This document shows, piece after piece, positions 1 to 6,496 of a stretch of 8,962 bases of DNA (position 1 is the first letter of the stretch; each line of letters starts with the position of its first letter). Origin of the DNA: JBFHRB01 sp041591915 (GTDB lineage Bacteria; Actinomycetota; Nitriliruptoria; Nitriliruptorales; Nitriliruptoraceae); contig JBFHRB010000138.1 of NCBI GenBank assembly GCA_041591915.1, positions 1-8,962 on the forward strand, in the 5' to 3' direction. Position numbers and translations under genes: made by a program. Below the pieces are notes generated by a model. The model was given only the letters and a program-made list of their open reading frames with translations. It was not told where the DNA came from and ran no database searches.

Positions 1-437
1 CCGGTGCGCTCGAGCAGGCGTTCGGCCTGCGCTGGGACCCGCCACACGACCGCCTGGTCGACCTCGCGGACGGCCAGCGCCTGGACCTGGCGGGGCTGTC
101 GTTCGACGTGCAGCACAACCCTGGTCACACGCCCGGCCACGTGACCTTCCTCGGCCGCGGCCTGTCGGAGGCCGAGTACGTGTTCGACATGGGCACGTCG
201 ATCCCGGGCGACGACGTCCTGTTCTCGGGCGACCTGGTCTTCGCCGGTTCGATCGGACGGACGGACTTCCCGCGCGGCAGCTATGCGGAGATCCTGCGAT
301 CGCTGGCCACCACCGTCCTGCCCATGCAGGACGACACGCTGATCCTCTCGGGCCACGGCCCGGAGACCACGGTGGGGCGCGAACGGGCCACCAACCCGTT
401 CCTGGCCGAGGCGCGCGACGTCCAGGCGGCAGGCTGA
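1..437 (+). CDS. MBL-fold metallo-hydrolase, glyoxalase II-like (5' end missing)
   Basis: This is the C-terminal part, about 144 residues, of a metallo-beta-lactamase-fold hydrolase. The reading frame is open from the left edge, so the gene starts outside the window. Visible family motifs are PGHTPGH (metal-ligand His at 126-128), SGDLVFAGSIGRTDFP (bridging Asp at 231-233) and SGHGPETTVGRE followed by NPF (third-block His at 354-356). The first metal motif, HxHxDH, would lie upstream and cannot be checked. Proteins with this GRTD/GHGPxTTxxxE pattern are annotated as hydroxyacylglutathione hydrolase-like or YcbL-like zinc hydrolases, probably cytosolic thioesterases, but the real substrate is usually unknown. 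Actinobacteria generally lack glutathione, so a glyoxalase II role should not be assumed. The stop at 435-437 is one base from the hisS start, as expected for translationally coupled genes. The MBL-hisS pairing also occurs in M. tuberculosis (Rv2581c-hisS). The fold is certain; the substrate is not. Confidence 0.9.
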   Translation, partial: GALEQAFGLRWDPPHDRLVDLADGQRLDLAGLSFDVQHNPGHTPGHVTFLGRGLSEAEYVFDMGTSIPGDDVLFSGDLVFAGSIGRTDFPRGSYAEILRSLATTVLPMQDDTLILSGHGPETTVGRERATNPFLAEARDVQAAG

Positions 438-438
438 C

Positions 439-1755
439 GTGGGCATCGACACCAATCCGGCCTCAGGTACGCAGGACTTCCTGCCCGACGCCATGGCGCG
501 CCGGCACCACGCGTTCGCCCTCATCCGTGAGGTGTACGAGCGCTACGGCTTCCAACCCATGGACACGCCGGCCTTCGAGCGCATCGAGGTCCTGCAGGGG
601 AAGATGGGCGACGAGGCCGAGAACCTCATCTTCAAGATCCTCAAGCGCGGCGACCAGGAGGCGACGGGCGAGGCCGACCTGGCCCTGCGCTACGACCTGA
701 CCGTGCCGCTCGCGCGCTTCGTCGCCGCGAACTCGGGGCAACTCGCCCTGCCCTTCAAGCGCTACGCGATCGCGCCGGTCTGGCGGGCCGAGCGGGCGCA
801 GAAGGGTCGCTTCCGCGAGTTCCACCAGTGCGACGTGGACACGATCGGCAGCGATTCGCTCGTCGCCGACGCCGAACCGGTCCTCGCGGCGAGCGAGGTG
901 TACGCGGGGCTGGGGCTCGAGGGCTTCGTCGTCCACGCCAACTCGCGCAAGGCGCTGCGCGCCCTCGTGGAGTCCTACGGCGTCCCGTCCACGCTCGAGG
1001 AGACGACGCTCGTCGCCATCGACAAGCTCGACAAGGTCGGGCCCGACGGCGTGGCCCGGGAACTGCTCGACCGGGGTGTCGAGAAGGTCCCGGTGTCGGC
1101 GTTGGCCGAGGACCTCGCCGCCGACGACCTCGAGGACCGGGTCCGGGCACGCCTGGAGGCGACGGAGCGCGGGCGAGCGGGGCTGCACGAGGTCGACACG
1201 GTCCTCTCGCTGATCGACGGCAACCTCGTGGGTGGATCCGTCGTGTTCGACCCCGTGCTTGCGCGGGGACTCGGCTACTACACGGGGCCCATCTTCGAGG
1301 TCCGACACCCCGGCCTCGGGTCGAGCATCGGCGGTGGCGGCCGCTACGACGGCCTCATCGGCATGTTCATGGGCAACGACGTCCCGGCCACCGGCTTCTC
1401 CGTGGGCATCGAACGGTTGCTCCTGCTCCTGCAGGAACGGGGCGACGACTACCGGGCCACCCCGCAGGTGCTCGTCACGGTGATGGACGACGAGGCCACC
1501 CTCGACGCGGTGGGCCTCGCCAGTCGCCTCCGCCACGCCGGCATCGACACCGACCTGTACGTCGGCAGCGGCCGGCTCGGCAAGCAGTTCAAGTACGCCG
1601 ACAGGCGCGGGATCCGGCTCGCGATCATCCGGGGCGCGCAGGAGCGCGAGGCCGGTACCGTCGAGCTCAAGGACCTCGAGACGGGTGACCAGGTCACCGT
1701 CGCCGAGGTCGATCTCATCGACCACCTCCGCCGGCACACCGGCGCGGACAGCTGA
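439..1755 (+). CDS. hisS: Histidyl-tRNA synthetase, eukaryote-like type
   Basis: HisRS attaches histidine to tRNA-His in an ATP-dependent cytosolic reaction. It is 438 residues, a normal length. The GTG start at 439 gives the expected N-terminus with GTQDFLP at residues 10-16. A weak purine-rich run (AGGCGGCAGG, 424-433) precedes it inside the upstream gene. The class II core carries LRYDLTVPLAR (83-93), motif 2 with RAERAQKGRFREFHQCDVD (116-134), IDKLDKVG (194-201), the HisRS-specific LARGLGYYTG (274-283, R276 the likely catalytic Arg) and motif 3 ending VGIERL (R326). The C-terminal anticodon-binding domain spans about 345-438. The block RYDLTVPLAR replaces the LRPEGT block usual in bacterial HisRS, and with IDKLDKVG, ARGLxYYTG, GMF and a C-terminus ending HLRRHTG it resembles human and yeast HisRS more than mycobacterial or Streptomyces HisRS as I recall them. 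Function is secure; the eukaryote-like affinity needs a tree. aspS follows after 10 bases. Confidence 0.97.
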   Translation: MGIDTNPASGTQDFLPDAMARRHHAFALIREVYERYGFQPMDTPAFERIEVLQGKMGDEAENLIFKILKRGDQEATGEADLALRYDLTVPLARFVAANSGQLALPFKRYAIAPVWRAERAQKGRFREFHQCDVDTIGSDSLVADAEPVLAASEVYAGLGLEGFVVHANSRKALRALVESYGVPSTLEETTLVAIDKLDKVGPDGVARELLDRGVEKVPVSALAEDLAADDLEDRVRARLEATERGRAGLHEVDTVLSLIDGNLVGGSVVFDPVLARGLGYYTGPIFEVRHPGLGSSIGGGGRYDGLIGMFMGNDVPATGFSVGIERLLLLLQERGDDYRATPQVLVTVMDDEATLDAVGLASRLRHAGIDTDLYVGSGRLGKQFKYADRRGIRLAIIRGAQEREAGTVELKDLETGDQVTVAEVDLIDHLRRHTGADS

Positions 1756-1757
1756 GG
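1754..1757 (+). promoter_or_regulatory. Ribosome binding site that sets the aspS start
   Basis: GAGG overlaps the hisS stop codon and lies 8 bases before the GTG at 1766. The in-frame ATG at 1790 has only pyrimidine-rich sequence (CATCTCCCCGTACGG) before it. The site therefore favours GTG 1766 over ATG 1790, although related AspRS proteins usually begin near the ATG (M-R-T-H). Confidence 0.6.
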
Positions 1758-1765
1758 CAACGACC

Positions 1766-3556
1766 GTGAGCATCTCCCCGTACGGCGCCATGCGGACCCA
1801 TGGCGCCGGCAACCTCCGGGCCGAGCACGCCGGCGACAAGGTGACCCTGGCCGGCTGGGCCGCGAACCGACGCGACCACGGCGGCGTGGCGTTCATCGAC
1901 CTGCGCGACCGCAGCGGCGTCGTGCAGATCGTCGCCAACCTCGAGGGCGAGGCCGCCCTGGAGAAGGCCCACCGCGTCCGCTCGGAGTACGTGCTGCGCG
2001 TGACCGGGACCGTTCGCGAACGCCCCGAGGGCATGCGCAACCCCAAGCTCGACACAGGCGACATCGAGGTCGTCGTCGAGGACCTCGAGATCCTCGCCGA
2101 GTCCGAGACACCGCCCTTCCCGATCGAGGACGGGATCGAGGTGGACGAGGTCCTGCGCCTGCGGCACCGCTACGTCGACCTTCGTCGCGACGAGATGGCG
2201 GAGGTCCTGCGGACCCGGGCGAAGCTCAACGCGATCATGCGGCGGGTCATGGAGCGCCACGGCTTCCTGGAGATCGAGACACCGGTACTGACGAAGGCGA
2301 CGCCGGAGGGCGCGCGGGACTTCCTGGTCCCGAGCCGCCTGCAGGTCGGCAACACCTACGCGCTTCCGCAGAGCCCGCAGCTCTTCAAGCAGCTCCTGCA
2401 GGTCGCCGGGTTCGAGCGCTACTACCAGATCGTGCGGTGCTTCCGGGACGAGGACCTGCGAGCGGACCGCCAGCCCGAGTTCAGCCAGCTCGACGTCGAG
2501 CTGTCCTTCGGGGACGAGGAGGACATCTTCGGCTTGATGGAGGAGCTCGTCGCCGAGGTGTGGCGCGACATCAAGGGCGTCGAGATCCCCACGCCGCTCC
2601 CGCGCATGACGTGGGCGGAGGCGATGGAGCGGTACGGCAGCGACAAGCCGGACCTCCGACTCGGCATCGAGCTCGCGCGCCTCGACCAGGTGTTCGCGCA
2701 GACCGAGGTCGGCGTGTTCAAGGGCGTGCTGGGCGCCGGCGGCTCCGTCATCGCGCTGAGCGTGCCCGGCGGCGGCGCCATGACGCGCAAGGACTTCGAC
2801 GGCTGGGTCGACTGGGCGAAGGGCCGGGGGGCCAAGGGCCTCGCCTGGGCCGTCGTCGAGGACGACGGGTCCCTGAGAAGCCCACTCGCGAAGTTCATGA
2901 GCGACGACGAGATCGCGGGCGTCAAGGAGGCGACCGATGCCTCGCCCGGCGATGCGATCTTCTTCGGTGCTGGCCCGACCCGGTGGGCCCAGGAGCTCAT
3001 GGGCGCATTCCGCGTGGCCGTCGGTCGGGCCCGCGACCTCGTCGACACCTCGCGCGTGGAGATGCTGTGGGTCGTCAACTTCCCGATGTGGGAGGAGACC
3101 GACGACGGGGGCTGGGCCGCGCGTCACCACCCCTTCACCGCTCCTGCGCCCGAGTCCGAGTCAACCTTCGACAGCGAGCCGGAGAGCGCCCTCAGTCGCG
3201 GGTACGACCTGGTCATCAACGGCTACGAGGCGGCCGGTGGCTCGATCCGTATCCACCGTCGCGAGGTCCAGTCGCGGGTCTTCCGCTTCCTGGGCATCGA
3301 CGAGGAGGAGGCGAAGGAGAAGTTCGACTTCCTCCTCCGGGGCCTGTCGTACGGGGCGCCGCCTCACGGCGGGATCGCGGCAGGCATCGACCGCTGGGTC
3401 ATGCTGCTCACGGGCCGCGAGAACATCCGCGATGCGATCGCCTTCCCCAAGACCCAGAGCGGGTCCTGCCCACTGACGGACGCACCGGCCCCCTACGAGG
3501 AGCAGGCGCTGCTCGAGCTCGGCCTGCGCGAGCGCCCGAAGGCGAAGGCCACCTGA
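1766..3556 (+). CDS. aspS: Aspartyl-tRNA synthetase, bacterial type (probably non-discriminating)
   Basis: AspRS charges tRNA-Asp with aspartate in the cytosol. The protein is 596 residues from GTG 1766, the usual bacterial length. Domains in order are an N-terminal OB-fold anticodon-binding domain (about 10-115, with RRDHGG and FIDLRD), the class II core, the bacterial GAD insertion (about 295-420), and the end of the core. Motif 1 lies near HGFLEIETPVLTKATPEGAR (from H165), the aspartate-pocket QSPQ is at 202-205, motif 2 is FRDEDLRADRQPEF (from F226), and motif 3 is GIAAGIDRW (536-544, catalytic R543), followed by NIRDAIAFPKT. H38 in RRDHG and G89 in RPEG match positions that relax tRNA specificity in Pseudomonas AspRS, so the enzyme may also make Asp-tRNA-Asn for GatCAB; this is inferred. 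A539 replaces the Phe usual in motif 3. An upstream in-frame GTG or ATG would overlap hisS heavily and is unlikely. The gap to rarA is 45 bases. Confidence 0.97.
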   Translation: MSISPYGAMRTHGAGNLRAEHAGDKVTLAGWAANRRDHGGVAFIDLRDRSGVVQIVANLEGEAALEKAHRVRSEYVLRVTGTVRERPEGMRNPKLDTGDIEVVVEDLEILAESETPPFPIEDGIEVDEVLRLRHRYVDLRRDEMAEVLRTRAKLNAIMRRVMERHGFLEIETPVLTKATPEGARDFLVPSRLQVGNTYALPQSPQLFKQLLQVAGFERYYQIVRCFRDEDLRADRQPEFSQLDVELSFGDEEDIFGLMEELVAEVWRDIKGVEIPTPLPRMTWAEAMERYGSDKPDLRLGIELARLDQVFAQTEVGVFKGVLGAGGSVIALSVPGGGAMTRKDFDGWVDWAKGRGAKGLAWAVVEDDGSLRSPLAKFMSDDEIAGVKEATDASPGDAIFFGAGPTRWAQELMGAFRVAVGRARDLVDTSRVEMLWVVNFPMWEETDDGGWAARHHPFTAPAPESESTFDSEPESALSRGYDLVINGYEAAGGSIRIHRREVQSRVFRFLGIDEEEAKEKFDFLLRGLSYGAPPHGGIAAGIDRWVMLLTGRENIRDAIAFPKTQSGSCPLTDAPAPYEEQALLELGLRERPKAKAT

Positions 3557-3601
3557 CAGGCGTTGGCCCCGAAGGGATGATGTGGCCGAGGTGACTGCCC
3601 G
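3557..3601 (+). other. 45-base gap between aspS and rarA
   Basis: This short gap holds GAGG (3588-3591), a plausible ribosome binding site for the GTG at 3602. There is a TTGGCC (3563-3568), but no -10-like hexamer at a suitable distance. I see no hairpin with a T-run. Read-through from aspS into rarA therefore looks likely, though a promoter inside aspS cannot be excluded. Confidence 0.5.
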
Positions 3602-5806
3602 GTGGACGAGGAGCGGACGGCTACCGTGACGGACGTGGAACGGTTGTTCGACCAGCATCGCCCCCAAGTCGCCCGCCCCGGCGGCGACGACGCCGCGCCC
3701 GCAGCCGACCCGGACACTGACGCGAGTGCGGACGAGCACCGGGACGACGAAGGCGAGGGCGCGGCACCAGGGCCAACGCCGCGCCCGGCGCCCGCAGCGC
3801 TCGATCGTCTCGATCACGGAGAGACGGCCCAGCCCGCCCCGCGTCCCGCGCCGCCCTCGCTGTACGAGCCACCCGCGCGGTACCGACGGCCCGAGCAGCC
3901 CTCGTCGCGCCCGGAGTCCCCTCCGCCCCTGAGGGTCCACGTGGCTCCGGAGGTCATCGACCCGCCCAAGCAGGCGCCCCTCACGCCGCCGCCGCTCCCG
4001 GACCCCGAGGAGCCGCCGGTCGTCGAGGCCGAGGAGCCGTCGGTCGTCGAGGCGGAGGAGCCGGCGTTCGCCGAGGAACGGACACCGGAGGGCCCAGGCG
4101 ATGCCCCGTCATCGGACCCCGGCGACGCCGACGCGGAGCAGGTTCCGTCGGCTCCGTCGGAGGACGCCACCCCCGTGGGCACCGAGGCCGCGCGGCCCGC
4201 GGTCGTCGACGTCGAGGAACCAGACGTCGAGCACGATGCCGTCGTGGCCTCCGGACTCTCCGCCGAGGACTTCGGGACCGTGCTGGCCGCGGTGGGCAAC
4301 CGGCGTCGGGGCGGTGTCACGGACGACGACTGGCTCGCCCGCGCCGGCCTCGAGCCGGCGGCGGAGGATTCCGGGCAGACGAGCTTCGGCTTCGAGCCGC
4401 GATCGCCAGCGAGCGACACGCCGTACGTCCCATCCACCCGCGAGCTGCCACTCGCCGCCCGGATGCGGCCCCGATCGCTCGACGAGTACGTCGGGCACGG
4501 CCACGTCGTGGGGGAGGGGACTCCCCTGCGTGCCCTGCTGGATCAGGGCGAGCTGACCTCCGTGATCCTCTGGGGCCCACCCGGCAGCGGCAAGACGTCA
4601 CTCGCGAGCGTCATGTCCCGGCACAGCACGGCGTCGTGGGCGGAGTTGTCCGCCGTGGCCGCGGGAGTCCGAGACGTCCGCAAGATCATCGACGAGGCCC
4701 GGACACGCCTCGAGGCGTCGGGCCGCAAGACCGTGCTCTTCCTCGACGAGATCCACCGCTTCAACAAGGCGCAGCAGGACGCGCTCCTGCCCGCCGTCGA
4801 GAACGGATGGGTCATCCTCATCGGCGCGACGACGGAGAACCCGTTCTTCGAGCTCAACGCACCGCTGATGAGTCGCTGCAAGCTCGTCCAGCTGGACCCG
4901 CTCGACGACGGCGACATCCAGGCGATCCTCCGTCGGGCGCTGGTCGATCCGGCACGCGGATTCGGCGGCCGCGTCGGCCTGGCGCCCGAAGCGGAGAAGG
5001 CGCTCATCGGCATCGCGGACGGCGATGCCCGCACGGCGCTCAACGCGCTGGAGAACGCCGTCCTGTCCGCGCAGGGAGCCGACAGCACCGGCACGGTCGC
5101 GGTCCAGATCGAGCACATCGCCGACGCCAGTGCCAACGCCCGCTACGACAAGGCCGGTGACCTCCACTACGACCTGGTCAGCGCCTTCATCAAGAGCCTG
5201 CGCGGCTCCGACCCCGATGCGGCGGCCTACTGGCTGCTCCGGATGCTCGACGCCGGCGAGGACCCGCGCTTCCTGGCGCGGCGCATGATCATCTTCGCCA
5301 GCGAGGACGTCGGGCTCGCAGACCCGTCGGCCCTGCCGCTCGCGGTCGCGGGCTTCCAGGCCCTCGACCGGGTCGGCCTGCCCGAGGCTCGCCACACGAT
5401 GGTCCACGTGGCGATCGCGCTGGCCGTGGCACCGAAGTCGAACGCGGTTGCCCGGGCGTTGGGCGACGCCAGCCGGGCTGCCCAGCAGCACCCCAACGCG
5501 CTCGTGCCCCACCACCTCCGGGACGCACACTTCGCGGGAGCAGCGCAGCTCGGGCACGGCGAGGGCTACCAGTACCCGCACGACCACCCCGACGGGTTCG
5601 TGGCCCAGCAGTACCTGCCGGACGTGCTCGACGGCTCGCGCTTCTACCATCCGACCGGCCACGGCCACGAGGCAGAGATCGCGTCGCGGCTCGCGACGCT
5701 GCGAGACCGCATCGACTCCGCTAGACAGCGGTGGCGCAGCGCCTCGGCCGTCGGCCAGGCGGGGCACATCCAAGGGATACGACGGAACAAGGGGAGCGGT
5801 TCGTGA
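3602..5806 (+). CDS. rarA: RarA/MgsA replication-associated recombination ATPase with long N-terminal extension
   Basis: RarA (MgsA; WRNIP1/Mgs1 in eukaryotes) is an AAA+ ATPase of the clamp-loader clade that acts on stalled replication forks. The core starts near residue 282 (LPLAARMRPRSLDEYVG) and contains Walker A GPPGSGKT (325-332), Walker B LFLDEIH (379-385, D382/E383), sensor 1 GATTEN (408-413) and an arginine finger in SRC (R425). The RarA C-terminal tetramerisation region follows, with SEDVGLADP, APKSNA, and GYxYPHDHPDG-type motifs. RarA is usually about 430-450 residues; this one is 734. Residues 1-280 are rich in Pro, Glu, Asp and Ala, look disordered, and keep the G/C third-position bias of real coding sequence. 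They include an EEPxVVEA repeat and end with a possibly structured part (about 214-252) and QTSFGF (259-264). The start is uncertain: GTG 3602, with GAGG upstream, or GTG 3626, preceded by GAGGAGCGG (3608-3616). The stop overlaps the next start by four bases. Confidence 0.95.
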   Translation: MDEERTATVTDVERLFDQHRPQVARPGGDDAAPAADPDTDASADEHRDDEGEGAAPGPTPRPAPAALDRLDHGETAQPAPRPAPPSLYEPPARYRRPEQPSSRPESPPPLRVHVAPEVIDPPKQAPLTPPPLPDPEEPPVVEAEEPSVVEAEEPAFAEERTPEGPGDAPSSDPGDADAEQVPSAPSEDATPVGTEAARPAVVDVEEPDVEHDAVVASGLSAEDFGTVLAAVGNRRRGGVTDDDWLARAGLEPAAEDSGQTSFGFEPRSPASDTPYVPSTRELPLAARMRPRSLDEYVGHGHVVGEGTPLRALLDQGELTSVILWGPPGSGKTSLASVMSRHSTASWAELSAVAAGVRDVRKIIDEARTRLEASGRKTVLFLDEIHRFNKAQQDALLPAVENGWVILIGATTENPFFELNAPLMSRCKLVQLDPLDDGDIQAILRRALVDPARGFGGRVGLAPEAEKALIGIADGDARTALNALENAVLSAQGADSTGTVAVQIEHIADASANARYDKAGDLHYDLVSAFIKSLRGSDPDAAAYWLLRMLDAGEDPRFLARRMIIFASEDVGLADPSALPLAVAGFQALDRVGLPEARHTMVHVAIALAVAPKSNAVARALGDASRAAQQHPNALVPHHLRDAHFAGAAQLGHGEGYQYPHDHPDGFVAQQYLPDVLDGSRFYHPTGHGHEAEIASRLATLRDRIDSARQRWRSASAVGQAGHIQGIRRNKGSGS
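4007..4078 (+). repeat. 24-base tandem repeat inside rarA (EEPxVVEA units)
   Basis: Three consecutive 24-base units (4007-4030, 4031-4054, 4055-4078) encode residues 136-159: EEPPVVEA, EEPSVVEA, then the decayed EEPAFAEE. The first two differ only at a few bases, which suggests slippage or unequal recombination within the disordered extension. The unit is a multiple of three, so copy number can change without breaking the frame. Confidence 0.85.
5789..5796 (+). promoter_or_regulatory. Ribosome binding site that sets the DUF948 gene start
   Basis: AAGGGGAG lies 6 bases before the GTG at 5803 and is the best Shine-Dalgarno match in the window. It fixes the start at 5803 rather than an in-frame codon farther upstream inside rarA, and it implies that ribosomes finishing rarA reload here. 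Confidence 0.75.
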
Positions 5807-6153
5807 GTGGAAGCGACTGGGCGTGGCTCATCGCATCGATCGGCTTCGGCATCGTGATGCTGACGCTGTCGGTCGTCCTCATCAACGTCTTCAGGCTCCT
5901 CACGGATGTCGGCGACCTCGTCAAGGGCATCACCAAGGAGACGGTCCCGCTGCTGGGGGGCATCAACGAGACCGTGTCCGGCGTCAACGTCGAGCTCGCC
6001 CGCGTGGATGCCATCGTGGCCGGGGTGCAGAACATCACCGCGACCGCGGACTCCCTCGTGGGCGTCGTGCATGCCACGGTCTCCAACCCGCTGATCAAGG
6101 TCGCCGCCTTCACCGTGGGGGCCGCGCGCGGGGCGAAGAAGCTCGGCGGCTAG
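5803..6153 (+). CDS. Small membrane-anchored DUF948-type protein
   Basis: This 116-residue protein starts at GTG 5803, four bases inside the rarA stop region and behind a strong ribosome binding site. Residues 6-30 (starting WAWLIASIGFG) form one hydrophobic membrane segment. No cleavable signal peptide is evident. The rest is a long, mostly helical stretch without cysteines or obvious catalytic residues, rich in Val, Thr and Asn (INETVSGVNVELARVDAIVAGV), ending in a conserved-looking VSNPLIKVAAFTVGAARGAKK. The N-terminal anchor, the helical body with NxTxxxV spacing and the SNPLIKVAAF block match the DUF948 family, which is found next to alaS in Streptomyces and other actinobacteria. The molecular role of DUF948 is not known to me. 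Four-base overlap with rarA suggests co-translation, but that need not mean shared function. Confidence 0.85.
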   Translation: MSGSDWAWLIASIGFGIVMLTLSVVLINVFRLLTDVGDLVKGITKETVPLLGGINETVSGVNVELARVDAIVAGVQNITATADSLVGVVHATVSNPLIKVAAFTVGAARGAKKLGG

Positions 6154-6232
6154 CCGGGCAGGTCGTACCGAGAGGCGGGCACGACGCGTCCGGTACCGTC
6201 CCGCACCGACCCACCTCGAACCGGAGTACCCC
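6154..6232 (+). other. 79-base gap before the small membrane protein and alaS
   Basis: This is the longest non-coding stretch in the window and the likeliest place for an internal promoter of the alaS pair. It contains GTACCG twice (6165-6170 and 6193-6198); because CGGTAC also occurs at 6191-6196, this can be read as a 6-base inverted repeat with a 20-base loop. TACCGT at 6194-6199 is a passable actinobacterial -10 element, but I see no -35 element at 16-19 bases. GGAG at 6223-6226 is the ribosome binding site of the next gene, 6 bases from its GTG. No Rho-independent terminator is visible. Confidence 0.45.
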
Positions 6233-6496
6233 GTGTTCAAGCGCCTGTTCCTGCTCGTCTTCGGGCTCGGCCTCGGCCTCGTCGTCGGGGCGATCATCAT
6301 GAAGCGGGTCGACGACGCCGCGAAGAGCGTCTCGCCGAGCAACCTCGCGAGCTCGGCGGGCAAGGCTGCCGGGACGTTGGCCGACCGGCTCCGTGCCGCC
6401 GCTGACGAGACGCGGCGGGTCGCGGCCGAGAAGGAGGCAGAGCTGCGGACGCAGTTCAACGTGCCGACGGCTTCGGACCTGCTCCAGGGGCGCTGA
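6233..6496 (+). CDS. Small single-pass membrane protein upstream of alaS
   Basis: This 87-residue protein starts at GTG 6233, 6 bases after GGAG. Residues 5-23 are strongly hydrophobic and glycine-rich (LVFGLGLGLVVGAII), forming one membrane helix flanked by basic residues (K3-R4 and K24-R25). Residues 26-42 are Ser/Ala-rich, and residues 45-72 form a charged amphipathic helix (LADRLRAAADETRRVAAEKE) that could be a coiled coil. There is no catalytic motif and no cysteine. Its size, design and position between a DUF948 gene and alaS match a small conserved actinobacterial protein, which I believe is catalogued in Streptomyces as DUF6167; that assignment rests on position and general look, not on an alignment. 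Its stop TGA overlaps the alaS start as TGATG, so alaS is probably translated by reinitiation after it. Confidence 0.8.
   Translation: MFKRLFLLVFGLGLGLVVGAIIMKRVDDAAKSVSPSNLASSAGKAAGTLADRLRAAADETRRVAAEKEAELRTQFNVPTASDLLQGR

Noticed and set aside
1685..1765. Extending aspS upstream to 1685
   Set aside because: It would overlap the hisS 3' end by about 70 bases and add a Ser/Thr/Arg-rich segment not seen in AspRS. GTG 1766 with GAGG 8 bases upstream fits better.
463..3130. Long minus-strand open frames opposite hisS (463-2064) and aspS (1715-3130)
   Set aside because: Both are codon-aligned shadows of the real genes for the same reason. The sense strand encodes complete, well-conserved synthetases.
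2437..3594. A 385-codon plus-strand frame overlapping aspS
   Set aside because: It lies entirely out of frame within and just past a conserved AspRS, and its translation is Arg/Gly/Pro-rich low-complexity sequence typical of a shifted GC-rich frame.
3619..3637. TACCGT at 3622-3627 followed by GTG at 3635, suggesting a leaderless rarA start
   Set aside because: No -35 element lies at the right distance, and the same hexamer occurs inside hisS and in the 79-base gap. The support is too weak to move the start.
4515..4527. Odd palindrome AGGGGACTCCCCT next to a G-rich run
   Set aside because: It lies inside the conserved rarA core, where the codons are explained by protein sequence. There are too few G-runs for a quadruplex and no T-run for a terminator.
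4598..5773. A 391-codon minus-strand open frame opposite the rarA core
   Set aside because: It is in codon register with rarA, which has all AAA+ motifs. The antisense translation has no family features.
5731..5802. Extending the DUF948 gene upstream to 5731
   Set aside because: The added 24 codons would overlap rarA and are Arg/Gly-rich. The strong ribosome binding site AAGGGGAG points to GTG 5803, which places the membrane helix at the N-terminus as in the family.
6147..6156. Palindrome CGGCTAGCCG over the DUF948 stop codon
   Set aside because: It is a 10-base perfect palindrome, but with no loop, no extension and no T-run. It is expected by chance in GC-rich DNA.
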